Assembly: GCF_009026145.1 (NCBI RefSeq)
Contig: NZ_WBUE01000008.1
Location: 87,274-151,273 of the forward strand
DNA: 64,000 nt
DNA from: Hyphomicrobium sp.
GTDB lineage: Bacteria; Pseudomonadota; Alphaproteobacteria; Rhizobiales; Hyphomicrobiaceae
Reading direction: 5' to 3'
The position numbers were made by a program, and so were the translations under genes. Below the pieces are notes generated by a model. That model did no database searches. It was not told the origin of the DNA and saw only the letters and a list, made by a program, of their open reading frames with translations. Positions 42,893-52,828 of the stretch are shown piece by piece. Numbering within the stretch: position 1 is the first letter of the stretch; every line of letters begins with the position of its first letter.

Positions 42893-44446
42893 ATGGCCTC
42901 ACACGTAATCGACCGCGTCACCGAGCCCCAGCTTGTCCGCCTGGGCGAAGACCTCGCCTTCGTCGCCCGCCGCGGCGACCTCATCGCGCTGAGCGGCGAG
43001 CTCGGCGCCGGCAAGACGACGCTCGCCCGCGCCATCATCCATGCCCTGGCCGGCAACAAGGACGAGGAGATCCCCAGCCCGACCTTCACGCTGGTGCAGA
43101 CCTACGCGACGCCGCGCATGCCGGTGGCGCATTTCGACCTTTATCGGCTCGGTGCGCCATCGGAGATCGAAGAGCTGGGCCTCGATCTGGCGCTCAAGAA
43201 TGGCATCGCCATCGTCGAGTGGCCTGAGCACGCGGGCGCGCTGCTGCCGGCGAGCCGGCTCGAGGTGCGCCTCGACGACAACGGCGAGGGAGCGAGCCGG
43301 CGCGTGACGCTGATCGGGCATGGCGATTGGGAGGCGCGTCTCAAGCGCTTCGTCGCCATGCGCTCGCTCATCGGCGGCGGTGGTGGCGGGGGCGGCACCA
43401 ATGGCGCGTCCTGCGAGCTGCGCTACCTGCAGGGCGATGCTTCCGTGCGCCGCTATGCGCGCCTGCTGCGCGGGCCGCGCCCCGGCGCCATTCTCATGGA
43501 TTGGCCGCGCCAGCCGGACGGGCCGGCCATCCGCAATGGGCTGCCCTATAGCCGCCTGGCGCATCTGGCCGAAGATGTCCGCCCGTTCGTGGCCGTCGCC
43601 AATGCGTTGCACGCGGCCGGCCTCACCGTGCCGCGCATCCACGCCCAGGATCTCGACAACGGGTTCCTGTTGCTCGACGACCTCGGCGATCGCGTGTTCG
43701 GCCGCGAGGTCGAAACGGGGGCCACCGATCAGGCGACGCTGTGGCAGGCTGCGACCGACGCGCTCGTCGCCCTGCAGGATGCCCCGGCCCCGCAGACGTT
43801 GCCGGTGGCCGGCGGCGGCGAGCATCATGTTGCCGCCTACGACAGGGGCGCCATGGCCATCGAGACGGAGTTGCTCGTCGACTGGTATTGGCCGGCGCTG
43901 CGCGGGGGCGTCGTTCCCAGGCAAGAGCGGGCCGAGTTCGTCGGCCTGTGGGCCGAGGTGTTCGTCGAGCTGGCCAAAATGCCCGCCGCGTGGGTGTTGC
44001 GCGACTACCACTCACCCAATCTTCTATGGCTGCCCGAGCGTCAAGGCATTGCACGCGTCGGGGTGATCGACTTTCAGGATGCCATGCGCGGCCCCGCCGC
44101 CTATGACCTCGTCTCTCTGTTGCAGGATGCGCGCGTCGATGTGGCACCCGAGCTTGAAGCGGCACTGTTCGACCACTACTGTGCCGGCGTCACCGCGCGC
44201 CGAACAGGGTTCGATCGTGACGCTTTCACCTTCGCCTATGCCGCGCTCGGCGCTCAGCGCAACACCAAGATCGTCGGCATCTTCGCGCGGCTGGCCAAGC
44301 GTGACGGCAAATTCGGATATCTGCATCACATCCCACGCCTGTGGCGGTATCTCGATCGTGATCTTTCCCATCCGCAGCTGGCCGGTCTCAAGCGCTGGTA
44401 CGATCGGCACTTTCCCGCCGACGCACGCAACATTCCCCTGGCCTGA
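42893..44446 (+). CDS. TsaE-AmgK fusion (tRNA t6A ATPase / amino-sugar kinase)
   Basis: A 517-residue fusion. Residues 1-155 are TsaE, the ATPase of the tRNA threonylcarbamoyladenosine complex, with P-loop SGELGAGKTT (about 34-43) and SPTFTLVQTY. A linker of eight Gly (about 164-171, GGGGGGGG) follows. Residues 175-517 are an aminoglycoside phosphotransferase-type kinase with the catalytic LRDYHSPNLLW and the metal-binding VIDFQDA, matching AmgK, which phosphorylates MurNAc/GlcNAc anomeric positions in peptidoglycan recycling. The next gene is a MurU-like nucleotidyltransferase, which fits. The fusion of two unrelated functions is common in Rhizobiales. No single gene symbol is given because both apply (tsaE and amgK). 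Confidence 0.88.
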   Translation: MASHVIDRVTEPQLVRLGEDLAFVARRGDLIALSGELGAGKTTLARAIIHALAGNKDEEIPSPTFTLVQTYATPRMPVAHFDLYRLGAPSEIEELGLDLALKNGIAIVEWPEHAGALLPASRLEVRLDDNGEGASRRVTLIGHGDWEARLKRFVAMRSLIGGGGGGGGTNGASCELRYLQGDASVRRYARLLRGPRPGAILMDWPRQPDGPAIRNGLPYSRLAHLAEDVRPFVAVANALHAAGLTVPRIHAQDLDNGFLLLDDLGDRVFGREVETGATDQATLWQAATDALVALQDAPAPQTLPVAGGGEHHVAAYDRGAMAIETELLVDWYWPALRGGVVPRQERAEFVGLWAEVFVELAKMPAAWVLRDYHSPNLLWLPERQGIARVGVIDFQDAMRGPAAYDLVSLLQDARVDVAPELEAALFDHYCAGVTARRTGFDRDAFTFAYAALGAQRNTKIVGIFARLAKRDGKFGYLHHIPRLWRYLDRDLSHPQLAGLKRWYDRHFPADARNIPLA

Positions 44447-44461
44447 GCAGGGAGCGCATCC

Positions 44462-45199
44462 ATGAGCACATCGTCGAGCTGGCGCCCCCAGGCGGCAATG
44501 GTGCTCGCCGGCGGCATGGGCAAGCGCATGCTGCCGCTGACCAAGGACATCCCCAAGCCGATGGTGCGCCTCAGGGGGCGCCCGCTGATCGACCACGTGC
44601 TCGACCGCATCGCGGCCGCCGGCGTCGGCCGCGCCGTGGTCAACGTGCACTACTGCGCCGACAAGCTGGAAGCGCACGTGCGCCAGCGCAAGCGGCCGCA
44701 AATCCTGATTTCCGATGAGCGCCAACAGCTTCTCGACACTGGCGGCGGCGTTACCAAGGCCTTGCCGCTGCTCGGGCCGGAGCCGTTCTTGATTCACAAC
44801 TCCGACTCGGTGTGGATCGAGGGCGTCGGATCCAATCTCGAACGGCTGTTTTCCGTGTGGAACCCCGACATCATGGACAGCCTCATGCTGCTCGCATCCG
44901 CGGCCACGAGCCTCGGATACGAGGGGCCGGGGGATTTCGCCATGGACAAGGACGGGCGCCTCGAGCGCCGCGGCGAGCGGCAGATGGTGCCGTTCGTGTT
45001 CACCGGCGTGTCGATCGCGCACCCGCGCATGTTCGAAGGCGCGCCGCAAGGGCCGTTTTCGATCAACCAGCTGTGGGATGCCGCGATCGACAATGGCAGA
45101 CTGTTCGGCATCCGCCTCGATGGGCTGTGGATGCACGTCGGAACGCCGGAAGCCTTGATCGAGGCGGAAAGGTGGATCGAGAGTGAGGACGTCGCCTGA
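44462..45199 (+). CDS. murU: N-acetylmuramate-1-phosphate uridylyltransferase (MurU-like)
   Basis: A 245-residue sugar nucleotidyltransferase. The NTP-binding start AMVLAGGMGKRMLPLTKDIP and KPMVRLRGRPLIDHVLDR are typical. It should make UDP-MurNAc from MurNAc-1-phosphate, the step after AmgK in the anabolic recycling route. It follows the TsaE-AmgK gene by 15 bp, so the two form an operon. The alternative is a general glucose-1-phosphate-type nucleotidyltransferase; the AmgK neighbour favours MurU. Confidence 0.85.
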   Translation: MSTSSSWRPQAAMVLAGGMGKRMLPLTKDIPKPMVRLRGRPLIDHVLDRIAAAGVGRAVVNVHYCADKLEAHVRQRKRPQILISDERQQLLDTGGGVTKALPLLGPEPFLIHNSDSVWIEGVGSNLERLFSVWNPDIMDSLMLLASAATSLGYEGPGDFAMDKDGRLERRGERQMVPFVFTGVSIAHPRMFEGAPQGPFSINQLWDAAIDNGRLFGIRLDGLWMHVGTPEALIEAERWIESEDVA

Positions 45200-45230
45200 G
45201 AGCGCTGCGGCTGGCACCGGCGGGGACCGG

Positions 45231-48200
45231 ATGCGTGGCACGCGCGTCTTCACGGTCCCGGCCGGACGGCCGTTCCTCGAGGCGGTCGCCAGCGCGATCC
45301 TCAAAGGCGATCTTCCCGCGCCCGGCGGGAGCGCACCCGACCCGCTCGACCTTCCCGATATCAAGCTGCTGCTGCCGACGCGGCGCGCCACGCGCGCCAT
45401 GCAGGAGGCCTTCCTTGCCGCATCCGGCGGTGGCGCGATGACGCTGCCGCAAATCCGGCCGATCTCGGCCAGCGAGGAGGACATGAACCTGCTGGCCGGC
45501 CTCGCCAGCCCCGGCACGCTCGGGTCCGACGCGCTCGACTTAGCGCCGGCGGTGAGCGAGATCGAGCGCCGGCTGGTGCTGACCATGCTGGTGCAGCGCT
45601 GGTCGCAGACCATGCGCAAGGGCGATGGCGACGCCGCCCACCTCGCCGACCGCGCGGCGGCGGGCGCCAACACGCCGGCGCAGGCGGCGCATCTTGCCGC
45701 CGAGCTCGCCCGCCTCATGGACATGGTGGAGACCGAGAACGTGCCGCTCGACGGTCTCGCCGCGCTAGTGCCGGACGAGCACTCGGCGCATTGGCAGGAC
45801 ACGCTCGAGTTCTTGCAGATCATCACCGCCTTCTGGCCCGCATACCTCGCCGAGAAGAAGCTCCTGTCGCCGGCCATGCGCCGCAATCGCGCCATCCTCG
45901 CCGAGGCCGAGCGTCTCGCTGCGACACCTCCCGCGGGGCCGGTGATCGTCGCCGGCGTCACCGGCTCGGTGCCGACGACGGTGGCGCTGATGGCGGCGGT
46001 CGCGCGCCTGCCGAACGGCGCCATCGTGCTGCCAGGCCTCGATCTGCATCTCGATGCGGAAAGCTGGGCGGCCATCGCCGAGCACCCCGAGCATCCGCAG
46101 TTTGGCTTCCACAAGCTGCTCGGCGCGCTCGGCATCGAGCGCGGCGCGGTGCAAGTTCTACCGGGCGCCGAGCTTGCGGGGGCACTGGCCGGACGCGAGG
46201 CGCTCATTACCGAGACGATGCGCCCGTCGGGCAAGACGGGCCTGTGGCAGCAGTATATTGCCGCCGCCGACCGCGCCGAGGTGCGTCGCGCGCTCGCCGG
46301 CGTCAGCCTCATCGAGGCGCCGTCGGCGCAGGACGAAGCCGAGACCGTTGCGCTCATTCTGCGCGAGGCGGCCGAAACGCCGGGGCGCACTGCGGCGCTC
46401 GTCTCGCCCGACCGGCTGCTTGCCCGCCGCGTTGCCGTGCGCCTCGAAGCGTGGGGCATCCGCGTCGACGATTCGGCAGGGCGCCCGTTCGCCAAGACGC
46501 CGCCGGGCACCTTCCTCGACCTCGTCATTGCGGCTGCAGCCGAGGACTTCGCGCCGGACGCCGTCATGGCGCTGTTGAAGCACCCATTGACCCGTCTCGG
46601 GCTCGATGCGTTCGCCGTGCGCCGCGCCGCCCGCGCGCTGGAGATCGCCGCCTTTCGCGATGTCTATCTCGGCCGCGGCCTCGATGGCATCGCCGATGCC
46701 CTGGCGCGCGCCGAGGAGAGCGTTGCCGTGGGACGCCGACGGCAGATGGCCGTGCGCCGCCTATGGCCGGATGACTGGAAAGGGGCGCACGAGCTCATCG
46801 CACGGCTACAGGCCACATTCGCGCCGCTGCTCAAAGTATTCGTGCACAAGGGCGAGCAGTCGCTGCAAGCGATCGCCAGCGCGCATGTTGCCGTGGCCGA
46901 AGCCGTATGCCGGCTGCCAGAGGCGGAAGCATCCGAAGCCGGCTCGCCGTTGTGGCGCGAGGAAGCCGGCACCGCCGCCGCCGATTTCTTCGCCGGGCTC
47001 ATCGACCCGCAGCTCCCCGACCTCAAGATCGCGGCGGCCGACTACGCCGATCTTTATCGCAGCCTCATCGTCGGGGAGAACGTGCGCCCGCGCGTCGCCG
47101 TGCATCCGCGCCTCTCCATCTGGGGACCGTTCGAAGCGCGCCTGCAGCAGACCGACGTCGTGATCCTGGGCTCGCTCAACGACGGCACCTGGCCGGAGGC
47201 CGCCGACCCGGGGCCCTGGCTGAACCGCCCGATGCGCGCCGAGATCGGCCTTCCCTCGCCGGAGGAAAAGATCGGCTATGCAGCACACGATTTTACCTCG
47301 CTGCTCGGCGCACCCCGCGTCTACATCACCCGCGCCGAGAAGATCGACGGCGTGCCGACGGTGCCGTCGCGCTGGCTGATGCGCCTCGAAGCACTGCTCG
47401 CCGGTCTCGGATTGAGCGACGCGCTGAAGCCGGATCAGCCGTGGCTCGGCTGGGCGCGTGCCCGCGATAATACCGGCGAGCGCCGACGCATCGGCGCGCC
47501 CGAGCCACGGCCGCCGCTCGCCTTGCGGCCGCGCAATATGAGCGTGACGCGCGTCGAGACGTGGCTTTCCAATCCCTATGCGATCTTCGCGCGCGACATC
47601 TTGGGGCTCGACAAGCTGCCGGCGCTCGGCGCCGACCCCAACGCCGCGCTGCGCGGCAACGTGGTGCACGACATCATGAGCCGCTTTGCCGCGGCGTTCC
47701 CCGAGCATCTACCGGCCGATGCGAATGCCGAGCTGATGCGCATCGCGCGCGACGCTCTCGAAGCCTATGTGCACAATCCACGCGTCGCCGCCTTCTGGCT
47801 GCCGCGCTTTCAGCGCTTCGCGCAGTGGTTCGCGGAGAGCGAGCCCGCACGCCGCAAGAACGTTCAGCGCGTAGTGGCCGAGGTGTCCGGCCAGCTCGTC
47901 ATCGACGCGCCGGCGGGGCCGTTCACGCTGTCGGCGCGCGCCGACCGCATCGACCTCACCGAGCGCGGCATCGTCATCACCGACTACAAGACCGGCAGCG
48001 TTCCCATCGACAGGCACATCGCCGACGGATTGAAGCCGCAGCTGCCCCTGGAAGCCGCCATCGCGCTCGGCGAATCGGGCTTTGCCGGCGTGCCGCGTGC
48101 GCCGGTCACCGGACTGCGCTACGTGCGCGCCACCGGCGCCGAGCCGCCGGGCGAAGACCGCCTTGTCGCAGCCGGGGACGTTGCTGAGCTTGCCGGGGCC

Positions 48201-48365
48201 GCGCTGGCCAGCCTCGCCAAGCTCGTCGCCCGCTTTGACGATGAGGCAACGCCCTACAGGGCGCTGCGGCGCGCCCGTTTCGACTACGACTACGATGACT
48301 ACGCGCACCTTGCCCGCGTCGCCGAGTGGGCGGTGCCGGGCGAGGACGAGGTGGTGGTGACATGA
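45231..48365 (+). CDS. addB: Double-strand break repair protein AddB
   Basis: A 1044-residue protein from ATG 45231 (a GTG at 45183 would overlap murU and add 16 residues). The N-terminal inactivated helicase-like part starts RVFTVPAGRPFLEA and contains LLLPTRRATRAM. The C-terminal nuclease domain has DRIDLTERGIVITDYKTG, the RecB-like DYKTG motif. AddB with AddA forms the AddAB helicase-nuclease that processes DNA ends for RecA loading in alphaproteobacteria, replacing RecBCD. The stop overlaps addA by ATGA. Several Arg/Ala-rich regions are normal for high-GC AddB. Confidence 0.93.
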   Translation: MRGTRVFTVPAGRPFLEAVASAILKGDLPAPGGSAPDPLDLPDIKLLLPTRRATRAMQEAFLAASGGGAMTLPQIRPISASEEDMNLLAGLASPGTLGSDALDLAPAVSEIERRLVLTMLVQRWSQTMRKGDGDAAHLADRAAAGANTPAQAAHLAAELARLMDMVETENVPLDGLAALVPDEHSAHWQDTLEFLQIITAFWPAYLAEKKLLSPAMRRNRAILAEAERLAATPPAGPVIVAGVTGSVPTTVALMAAVARLPNGAIVLPGLDLHLDAESWAAIAEHPEHPQFGFHKLLGALGIERGAVQVLPGAELAGALAGREALITETMRPSGKTGLWQQYIAAADRAEVRRALAGVSLIEAPSAQDEAETVALILREAAETPGRTAALVSPDRLLARRVAVRLEAWGIRVDDSAGRPFAKTPPGTFLDLVIAAAAEDFAPDAVMALLKHPLTRLGLDAFAVRRAARALEIAAFRDVYLGRGLDGIADALARAEESVAVGRRRQMAVRRLWPDDWKGAHELIARLQATFAPLLKVFVHKGEQSLQAIASAHVAVAEAVCRLPEAEASEAGSPLWREEAGTAAADFFAGLIDPQLPDLKIAAADYADLYRSLIVGENVRPRVAVHPRLSIWGPFEARLQQTDVVILGSLNDGTWPEAADPGPWLNRPMRAEIGLPSPEEKIGYAAHDFTSLLGAPRVYITRAEKIDGVPTVPSRWLMRLEALLAGLGLSDALKPDQPWLGWARARDNTGERRRIGAPEPRPPLALRPRNMSVTRVETWLSNPYAIFARDILGLDKLPALGADPNAALRGNVVHDIMSRFAAAFPEHLPADANAELMRIARDALEAYVHNPRVAAFWLPRFQRFAQWFAESEPARRKNVQRVVAEVSGQLVIDAPAGPFTLSARADRIDLTERGIVITDYKTGSVPIDRHIADGLKPQLPLEAAIALGESGFAGVPRAPVTGLRYVRATGAEPPGEDRLVAAGDVAELAGAALASLAKLVARFDDEATPYRALRRARFDYDYDDYAHLARVAEWAVPGEDEVVVT

Positions 48366-51300
48366 GCATGCGCCGCGCCGAGACCGATGCCGAACGCACG
48401 CGCCGCGCGCAGCGCGACGCCGCCGACCCGCGCGCCTCCGTCTGGGTCAGCGCCAATGCCGGCACCGGCAAGACGCATGTGCTGACGCAGCGCGTGCTGC
48501 GCCTGATGCTGGCGGGCACCAAGCCGGAGCGCCTCCTCTGCCTCACCTACACCAAGGCCGCCGCCGCCGAGATGGCCAAGCGCGTGTTCGACACGCTGGC
48601 GCAGTGGGTGACGCTGCCGGATGCCGAGCTGGCGGCGCAGCTCGGCGACCTGTGCGACCGCCCCGCATCGATCGACGAGGTCGCGTACGCGCGCACGCTG
48701 TTCGCGGTGGCGATCGAAACCCCCGGCGGCCTCAAGGTGCAGACCATCCACTCCTTCTGCGAGCGCCTCCTGCAGCGCTTCCCGCTCGAGGCCGACGTGG
48801 CGCCGGGCTTTTCCGTGCTCGATGACACCACGGCCAACGCCCTGCTGCGCGAGGCCACCGACATCACGCTGCGCGAGGCGACGGACGGATCATCGCCGTC
48901 GCAAAGGCAGGCGCTCGAGGCGGTCATTCCCTATGCGGCCGAGGACAGGTTCGACGAGGTGTTGCGCGCCGCTTTGCGCCAACGCCGCTGGCTCGACAGC
49001 GCGCTTCGCATCGACCTCGGCGAGCACACCGACGAGTTGGCGGGGCTCGAAAGCGTTTATCGGCGCAGCTTCGGCGTGCGCGCGGAGGCGAGCATCGACG
49101 ACATCGAGAGCGACATGGCCGACGTCGTCGGCGACGCCGAGCTTTCTCGCCTGCGCGATGCCCTCAGCGGCGGCACCGCGAGCGATCAGAACCTCGCGCA
49201 GTCGATCGCGGCCGCGCTGGCGGCACCCTCGAGCGCGGCGCGCGCCGCCGCCTTGGAGGACTACTTTTGCACCGACAGCGGCCCACGCAAGCGCCTGATG
49301 ACCAAGGCCATCGCGGCCGGGTACCCTGAGCTCGACGCAGCCTTCGCCACCGCCCAGGCTCGTTTCACGGCCCTGGCCGAGGAGCGCCGCGGATTGCGCG
49401 CCATCACCGCCACCATTGCTCTGCACCGCCTCGCCGGCGCTGTGCTGCAGCGCTACACGCTCGCCAAGCGCCGCCGCGCCGCCCTCGATTACGACGACCT
49501 CATCTCCAAGAGCGTGTTCCTGCTTAGCGGACAGGAACTCGCCGCCTGGGTCATGTTCAAGCTCGACCGCGGCATCGATCATATCCTCGTCGACGAGGCG
49601 CAGGATACGAGCCCCGAGCAGTGGCAGATCGTCGAGGCCTTAGCGCGCGAGTTCTTCACCGGCGGCGGCCAGCACGAGAACATACGCACGCTGTTTGCCG
49701 TGGGCGACGAGAAGCAGTCGATCTACAGCTTTCAGGGCGCCGCCCCGCATCAGTTTGCCGAGATGGGGGCGCGTTTCGCCGCGCTCAGCGGCAACGGTTC
49801 CTGGCGGCGCATTCCGCTCGATCTGTCGTTCCGCACCGTGGCGCCGGTGCTCGACGCCGTCGACCGCGTCTTCGCCGATGGCACGCGGACTCCCGGCCTC
49901 ACCACCGAGGCGGCCGTCGTCCGCCACGCGGTGCATCGCCTGGGCCACGGCGGGCTCATCGAGGTGTGGCCGACGGAGGTTCCCGACGCGGACGCGAGCG
50001 CCGATCCCTGGTCGCCGCTCGAGGAGAAGAGCGGCCGCGCCCCCGCCGAACGGCTGGCCGACCGCATCGCGACGACCATCCGTCGCTGGCTGGACGAGGG
50101 CGAGATGCTGGCGTCGGAGGGCCGTCCGGTGCGCGCCGGCGACATCCTTATCCTCGTACGCAAGCGCCGCCCGTTCGCCGGGCCGATGGTCGCCGCCCTG
50201 AAGGCGCGCGGCATCCAGGTGGCCGGCGCCGACCGGCTGCGGCTTTCCGAGCAGATCGCGGTCGAGGATCTCATGTCGCTCGGCGACTTCCTGACCTTGC
50301 CAGAGGACGATCTCGCGCTCGCGGAGGTGTTGAAGAGCCCGCTCATCGGCTTGGACGATGACGACCTGCTCGCGCTCGCCGCGGGGCGTAAGAGTACGCT
50401 GTGGAAATCGCTCATCGACCACGCCGGCGACGATGAGCGCTATCGGGTTGCCGCCGACGCGCTGAAGCGCTGGCGCTCGCGCGCCGACTTCGTCCCACCG
50501 TTCGAATTCTTCGCCTCCATCCTCGACCGCGAAGGCGGCCGCGCCAAGCTCTTGGCACGGCTCGGCGCCGAGGCCGCCGACCCGATCGACGAGTTCCTCA
50601 ACCTCGCGCTCGCTTACGACGACGCCGTGGCGCCATCGCTCACCGGCTTTCTTGCCCACCTGCGGGAGGTGGATCGCGAGGTGAAGCGCGACATGGAGCA
50701 CGGGCGCGACGAGGTGCGCGTGATGACGGTGCACGGCGCCAAGGGTCTCGAGGCGCCGATCGTGTTCCTACCCGATACCTGCTCCACCGCTACAGGCGGA
50801 CCCATTACCTCGCTGCTCGACATCGACAACCTGGAGCTGCCCGAAGGCGCCGACGGCACGCCGTTCGTGTGGAGCGTCAAGGGCACCAGCGGCCACGCCG
50901 CGATCAGCGCCGCGCGGCGCGCCCGCGCGCAGCGCGAGACCGAGGAGCGCAACCGGCTTCTCTACGTAGCCATGACGCGTGCCCGCGACCGGCTCTACAT
51001 CACCGGCTTCGAGGGCAAGAACGGGCAATCGGCCGGGTGCTGGTACGAGCTGATCAGCGGAGGGCTGCGCGACGTGCTCGAGCAGGCGCAAGGCGCCGAC
51101 GGCATGCCCGTGCAGCGGCGCATGCAGCCGCAGTCGGTGCCGCCGAAGCGCCGCGATGCCACCCACAAGCAGGAGGCGGCGGCCGCCCAATTGCCCGCAT
51201 GGGCGACCAATCCGGCACCGCGCGAGGCCGCCTTGTCGATCCCGCTGGCGCCCTCGCGGCTCGAAGCCTACGCGCCGGACGATGCGGGCGAGCCTCTTCC

Positions 51301-51940
51301 CTCTCAGCCCTCCTATCGCCGCCCCGCAGAAGAGGAGCCACCGGTCCCGCCTCCCGCTGCGCGGATAAGCGACCATCGCTTCTTGCGCGGAACGCTGACG
51401 CACGCGCTGCTGCAGCATCTGCCGACGCTGCCGGCGTCCGGTTGGGAGAATGCCGCGGCTGGCTTCCTGGAGACGCGCGGCAACGCACTCTCACCCAGCG
51501 TACGCTGCAGCATCGCGAAGGAAACACTGGCGATATTGACCGCGCCCGAGTTCGCAGCGTTGTTCGGCCCGCAGAGCCGCGCCGAGGTGCCGATCGTCGC
51601 CCTCATCCCGAACCCTCAGCGCAAGGGCCCTCCCCTCAAGCTGATCGGCCAGCTCGATCGCTTGGTCGACCTCGGCGATGAGGTGCTGATCGTCGACTAC
51701 AAGACCAACCGGCCGCCCCCCACCAAGGTGGAACAGGTTGCACCGGCTTACCTATTTCAGCTCGCCGCCTACCGCATGGCATTGCGCGAAATTTATGCAG
51801 GACGCCGCGTCAGAACCGCGCTTCTGTGGACCGACGGGCCGCGAATCATGACCATCCCCGATGCGCTGCTCGACGCCTACACCGGGCGCCTCTTTGATCT
51901 GGACGTATGTCACCTTGACGCTCGCGGGGGCCATTCCTAA
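48362..51940 (+). CDS. addA: Double-strand break repair helicase-nuclease AddA
   Basis: An 1192-residue UvrD-like helicase with a nuclease domain. Walker A is ANAGTGKTH (31-39), followed by TYTKAAAAEMAKRV. The Walker B motif is VDEAQDTSPEQW, and further helicase motifs include RNRLLYVAMTRARDRLYI and VRVMTVHGAKGLEAPIVF. The C-terminal RecB-type nuclease has VLIVDYKTNRPPP. With AddB it unwinds and resects double-strand ends. The start ATG at 48362 overlaps the addB stop as ATGA. The gap to trxA is 65 bp, with a new ribosome-binding site. Confidence 0.95.
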   Translation: MSMRRAETDAERTRRAQRDAADPRASVWVSANAGTGKTHVLTQRVLRLMLAGTKPERLLCLTYTKAAAAEMAKRVFDTLAQWVTLPDAELAAQLGDLCDRPASIDEVAYARTLFAVAIETPGGLKVQTIHSFCERLLQRFPLEADVAPGFSVLDDTTANALLREATDITLREATDGSSPSQRQALEAVIPYAAEDRFDEVLRAALRQRRWLDSALRIDLGEHTDELAGLESVYRRSFGVRAEASIDDIESDMADVVGDAELSRLRDALSGGTASDQNLAQSIAAALAAPSSAARAAALEDYFCTDSGPRKRLMTKAIAAGYPELDAAFATAQARFTALAEERRGLRAITATIALHRLAGAVLQRYTLAKRRRAALDYDDLISKSVFLLSGQELAAWVMFKLDRGIDHILVDEAQDTSPEQWQIVEALAREFFTGGGQHENIRTLFAVGDEKQSIYSFQGAAPHQFAEMGARFAALSGNGSWRRIPLDLSFRTVAPVLDAVDRVFADGTRTPGLTTEAAVVRHAVHRLGHGGLIEVWPTEVPDADASADPWSPLEEKSGRAPAERLADRIATTIRRWLDEGEMLASEGRPVRAGDILILVRKRRPFAGPMVAALKARGIQVAGADRLRLSEQIAVEDLMSLGDFLTLPEDDLALAEVLKSPLIGLDDDDLLALAAGRKSTLWKSLIDHAGDDERYRVAADALKRWRSRADFVPPFEFFASILDREGGRAKLLARLGAEAADPIDEFLNLALAYDDAVAPSLTGFLAHLREVDREVKRDMEHGRDEVRVMTVHGAKGLEAPIVFLPDTCSTATGGPITSLLDIDNLELPEGADGTPFVWSVKGTSGHAAISAARRARAQRETEERNRLLYVAMTRARDRLYITGFEGKNGQSAGCWYELISGGLRDVLEQAQGADGMPVQRRMQPQSVPPKRRDATHKQEAAAAQLPAWATNPAPREAALSIPLAPSRLEAYAPDDAGEPLPSQPSYRRPAEEEPPVPPPAARISDHRFLRGTLTHALLQHLPTLPASGWENAAAGFLETRGNALSPSVRCSIAKETLAILTAPEFAALFGPQSRAEVPIVALIPNPQRKGPPLKLIGQLDRLVDLGDEVLIVDYKTNRPPPTKVEQVAPAYLFQLAAYRMALREIYAGRRVRTALLWTDGPRIMTIPDALLDAYTGRLFDLDVCHLDARGGHS

Positions 51941-52005
51941 CTTCCCGCTCGAAGAGGCGCCAGCCGCGAGCCGCGGGAAGTGCGCCTCGAAAGGAGAAAA
52001 ATACG

Positions 52006-52329
52006 ATGGCAAATGCAGTGTCCGACAACACCTTCGAGCAGGAGGTTTTGAAGTCCACGGAGCCGGTTCTCGTGGACTTTTTTGCGGAATGGTGCGGCCC
52101 CTGCAAGGCCATGGCCCCGGCGCTCGAGCAGGTCGCCAAGGAGATGCAGGGCAAGGTCAAGGTCGTGAAGCTCGACGTCGACCAGAACCCGGCCGTCACC
52201 GGCAAATATGGCATCCGCGCCATGCCGACCCTGATCCTGTTCAAGAACGGCCAGGTGACGGCGCAGCACACCGGCGCCCTGGTGCAGAAGAAGAAGCTCG
52301 AGGACTGGATCAATTCCTCGGTCGCCTAG
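52006..52329 (+). CDS. trxA: Thioredoxin 1
   Basis: A 107-residue classical thioredoxin with the WCGPC active site (C30, C33) and cis-Pro in AMPTLILFK. It is the cytoplasmic dithiol reductase used by ribonucleotide reductase and other enzymes. AAGGAG stands before the ATG. addA-trxA adjacency is the usual Rhizobiales order. A strong intrinsic terminator follows at 52356. Confidence 0.97.
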   Translation: MANAVSDNTFEQEVLKSTEPVLVDFFAEWCGPCKAMAPALEQVAKEMQGKVKVVKLDVDQNPAVTGKYGIRAMPTLILFKNGQVTAQHTGALVQKKKLEDWINSSVA

Positions 52330-52355
52330 AGGCGCGGCGACAATCTAAATCAACG

Positions 52356-52388
52356 GACGGCCCCGCTTGTCGGGGCCGTCGGCGTTTT
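52356..52388 (+). terminator. Rho-independent terminator after trxA
   Basis: Perfect 10-bp stem GACGGCCCCG / CGGGGCCGTC with loop CTTGT, followed by GGCGTTTT. It lies 26 bp after the trxA stop and closes the rightward addAB-trxA block. Confidence 0.88.
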
Positions 52389-52426
52389 GGGGTGCTATGC
52401 TTCTAGCTCGTCCGCTGGAGGGTTCG

Positions 52427-52819
52427 ATGCGCTGGCTACCCATCACGCTGGTTTGCTCGCTGTTCGGTGTCGGCTCTGCCTGCGCCGACGGCGGCGGAAG
52501 CATCACGCTCGAGGAAGTAATCGACCAGCTGCAGGACAACCAAGCGCTGGTCAACGAGGTCCTAGCCGAGCTCAAGGTACAAAAGCTGAAGGCAGAAGAG
52601 CTCAACTGCGTCGGCTTTCGCTTCGGCGGCTACTGGCTAAATCTCGGCGGCGCACGCGCCGTTCCCTATGAATGCGAGATCGGCAACAAGAAGCTCAACA
52701 TCGACGGTACCGTGCACGTCTACGATGACAACGGCACCGAGCTCGACCGCATGGACAAGAAGTCCTTCGAGCGTGCGACCGAGTATAGGCAGGCGGACAT
52801 CACCTGGAGATGGCAGTAG
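52427..52819 (+). CDS. Small secreted hypothetical protein
   Basis: A 130-residue protein with a signal peptide (MRWLPITLVCSLFGVGSACA, cleavage near ACA|DGG). The mature part starts with an amphipathic helix (SITLEEVIDQLQDNQALVNE), has two Cys (one in ELNCVGFRFGGYW, one in YECEIG) that could form a disulfide, and ends with a beta-rich YRQADITWRWQ. GGAGG precedes the ATG at 52427. I do not recognise the family. It is isolated from trxA by the terminator and convergent with pcm. Confidence 0.65.
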   Translation: MRWLPITLVCSLFGVGSACADGGGSITLEEVIDQLQDNQALVNEVLAELKVQKLKAEELNCVGFRFGGYWLNLGGARAVPYECEIGNKKLNIDGTVHVYDDNGTELDRMDKKSFERATEYRQADITWRWQ

Positions 52820-52828
52820 GCGCCGCGC

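Noticed and set aside
44024..46567. Minus-strand open frame of 847 codons opposite murU and addB
   Set aside because: Antisense to two well-supported genes; low-complexity Ser/Ala/Arg composition.
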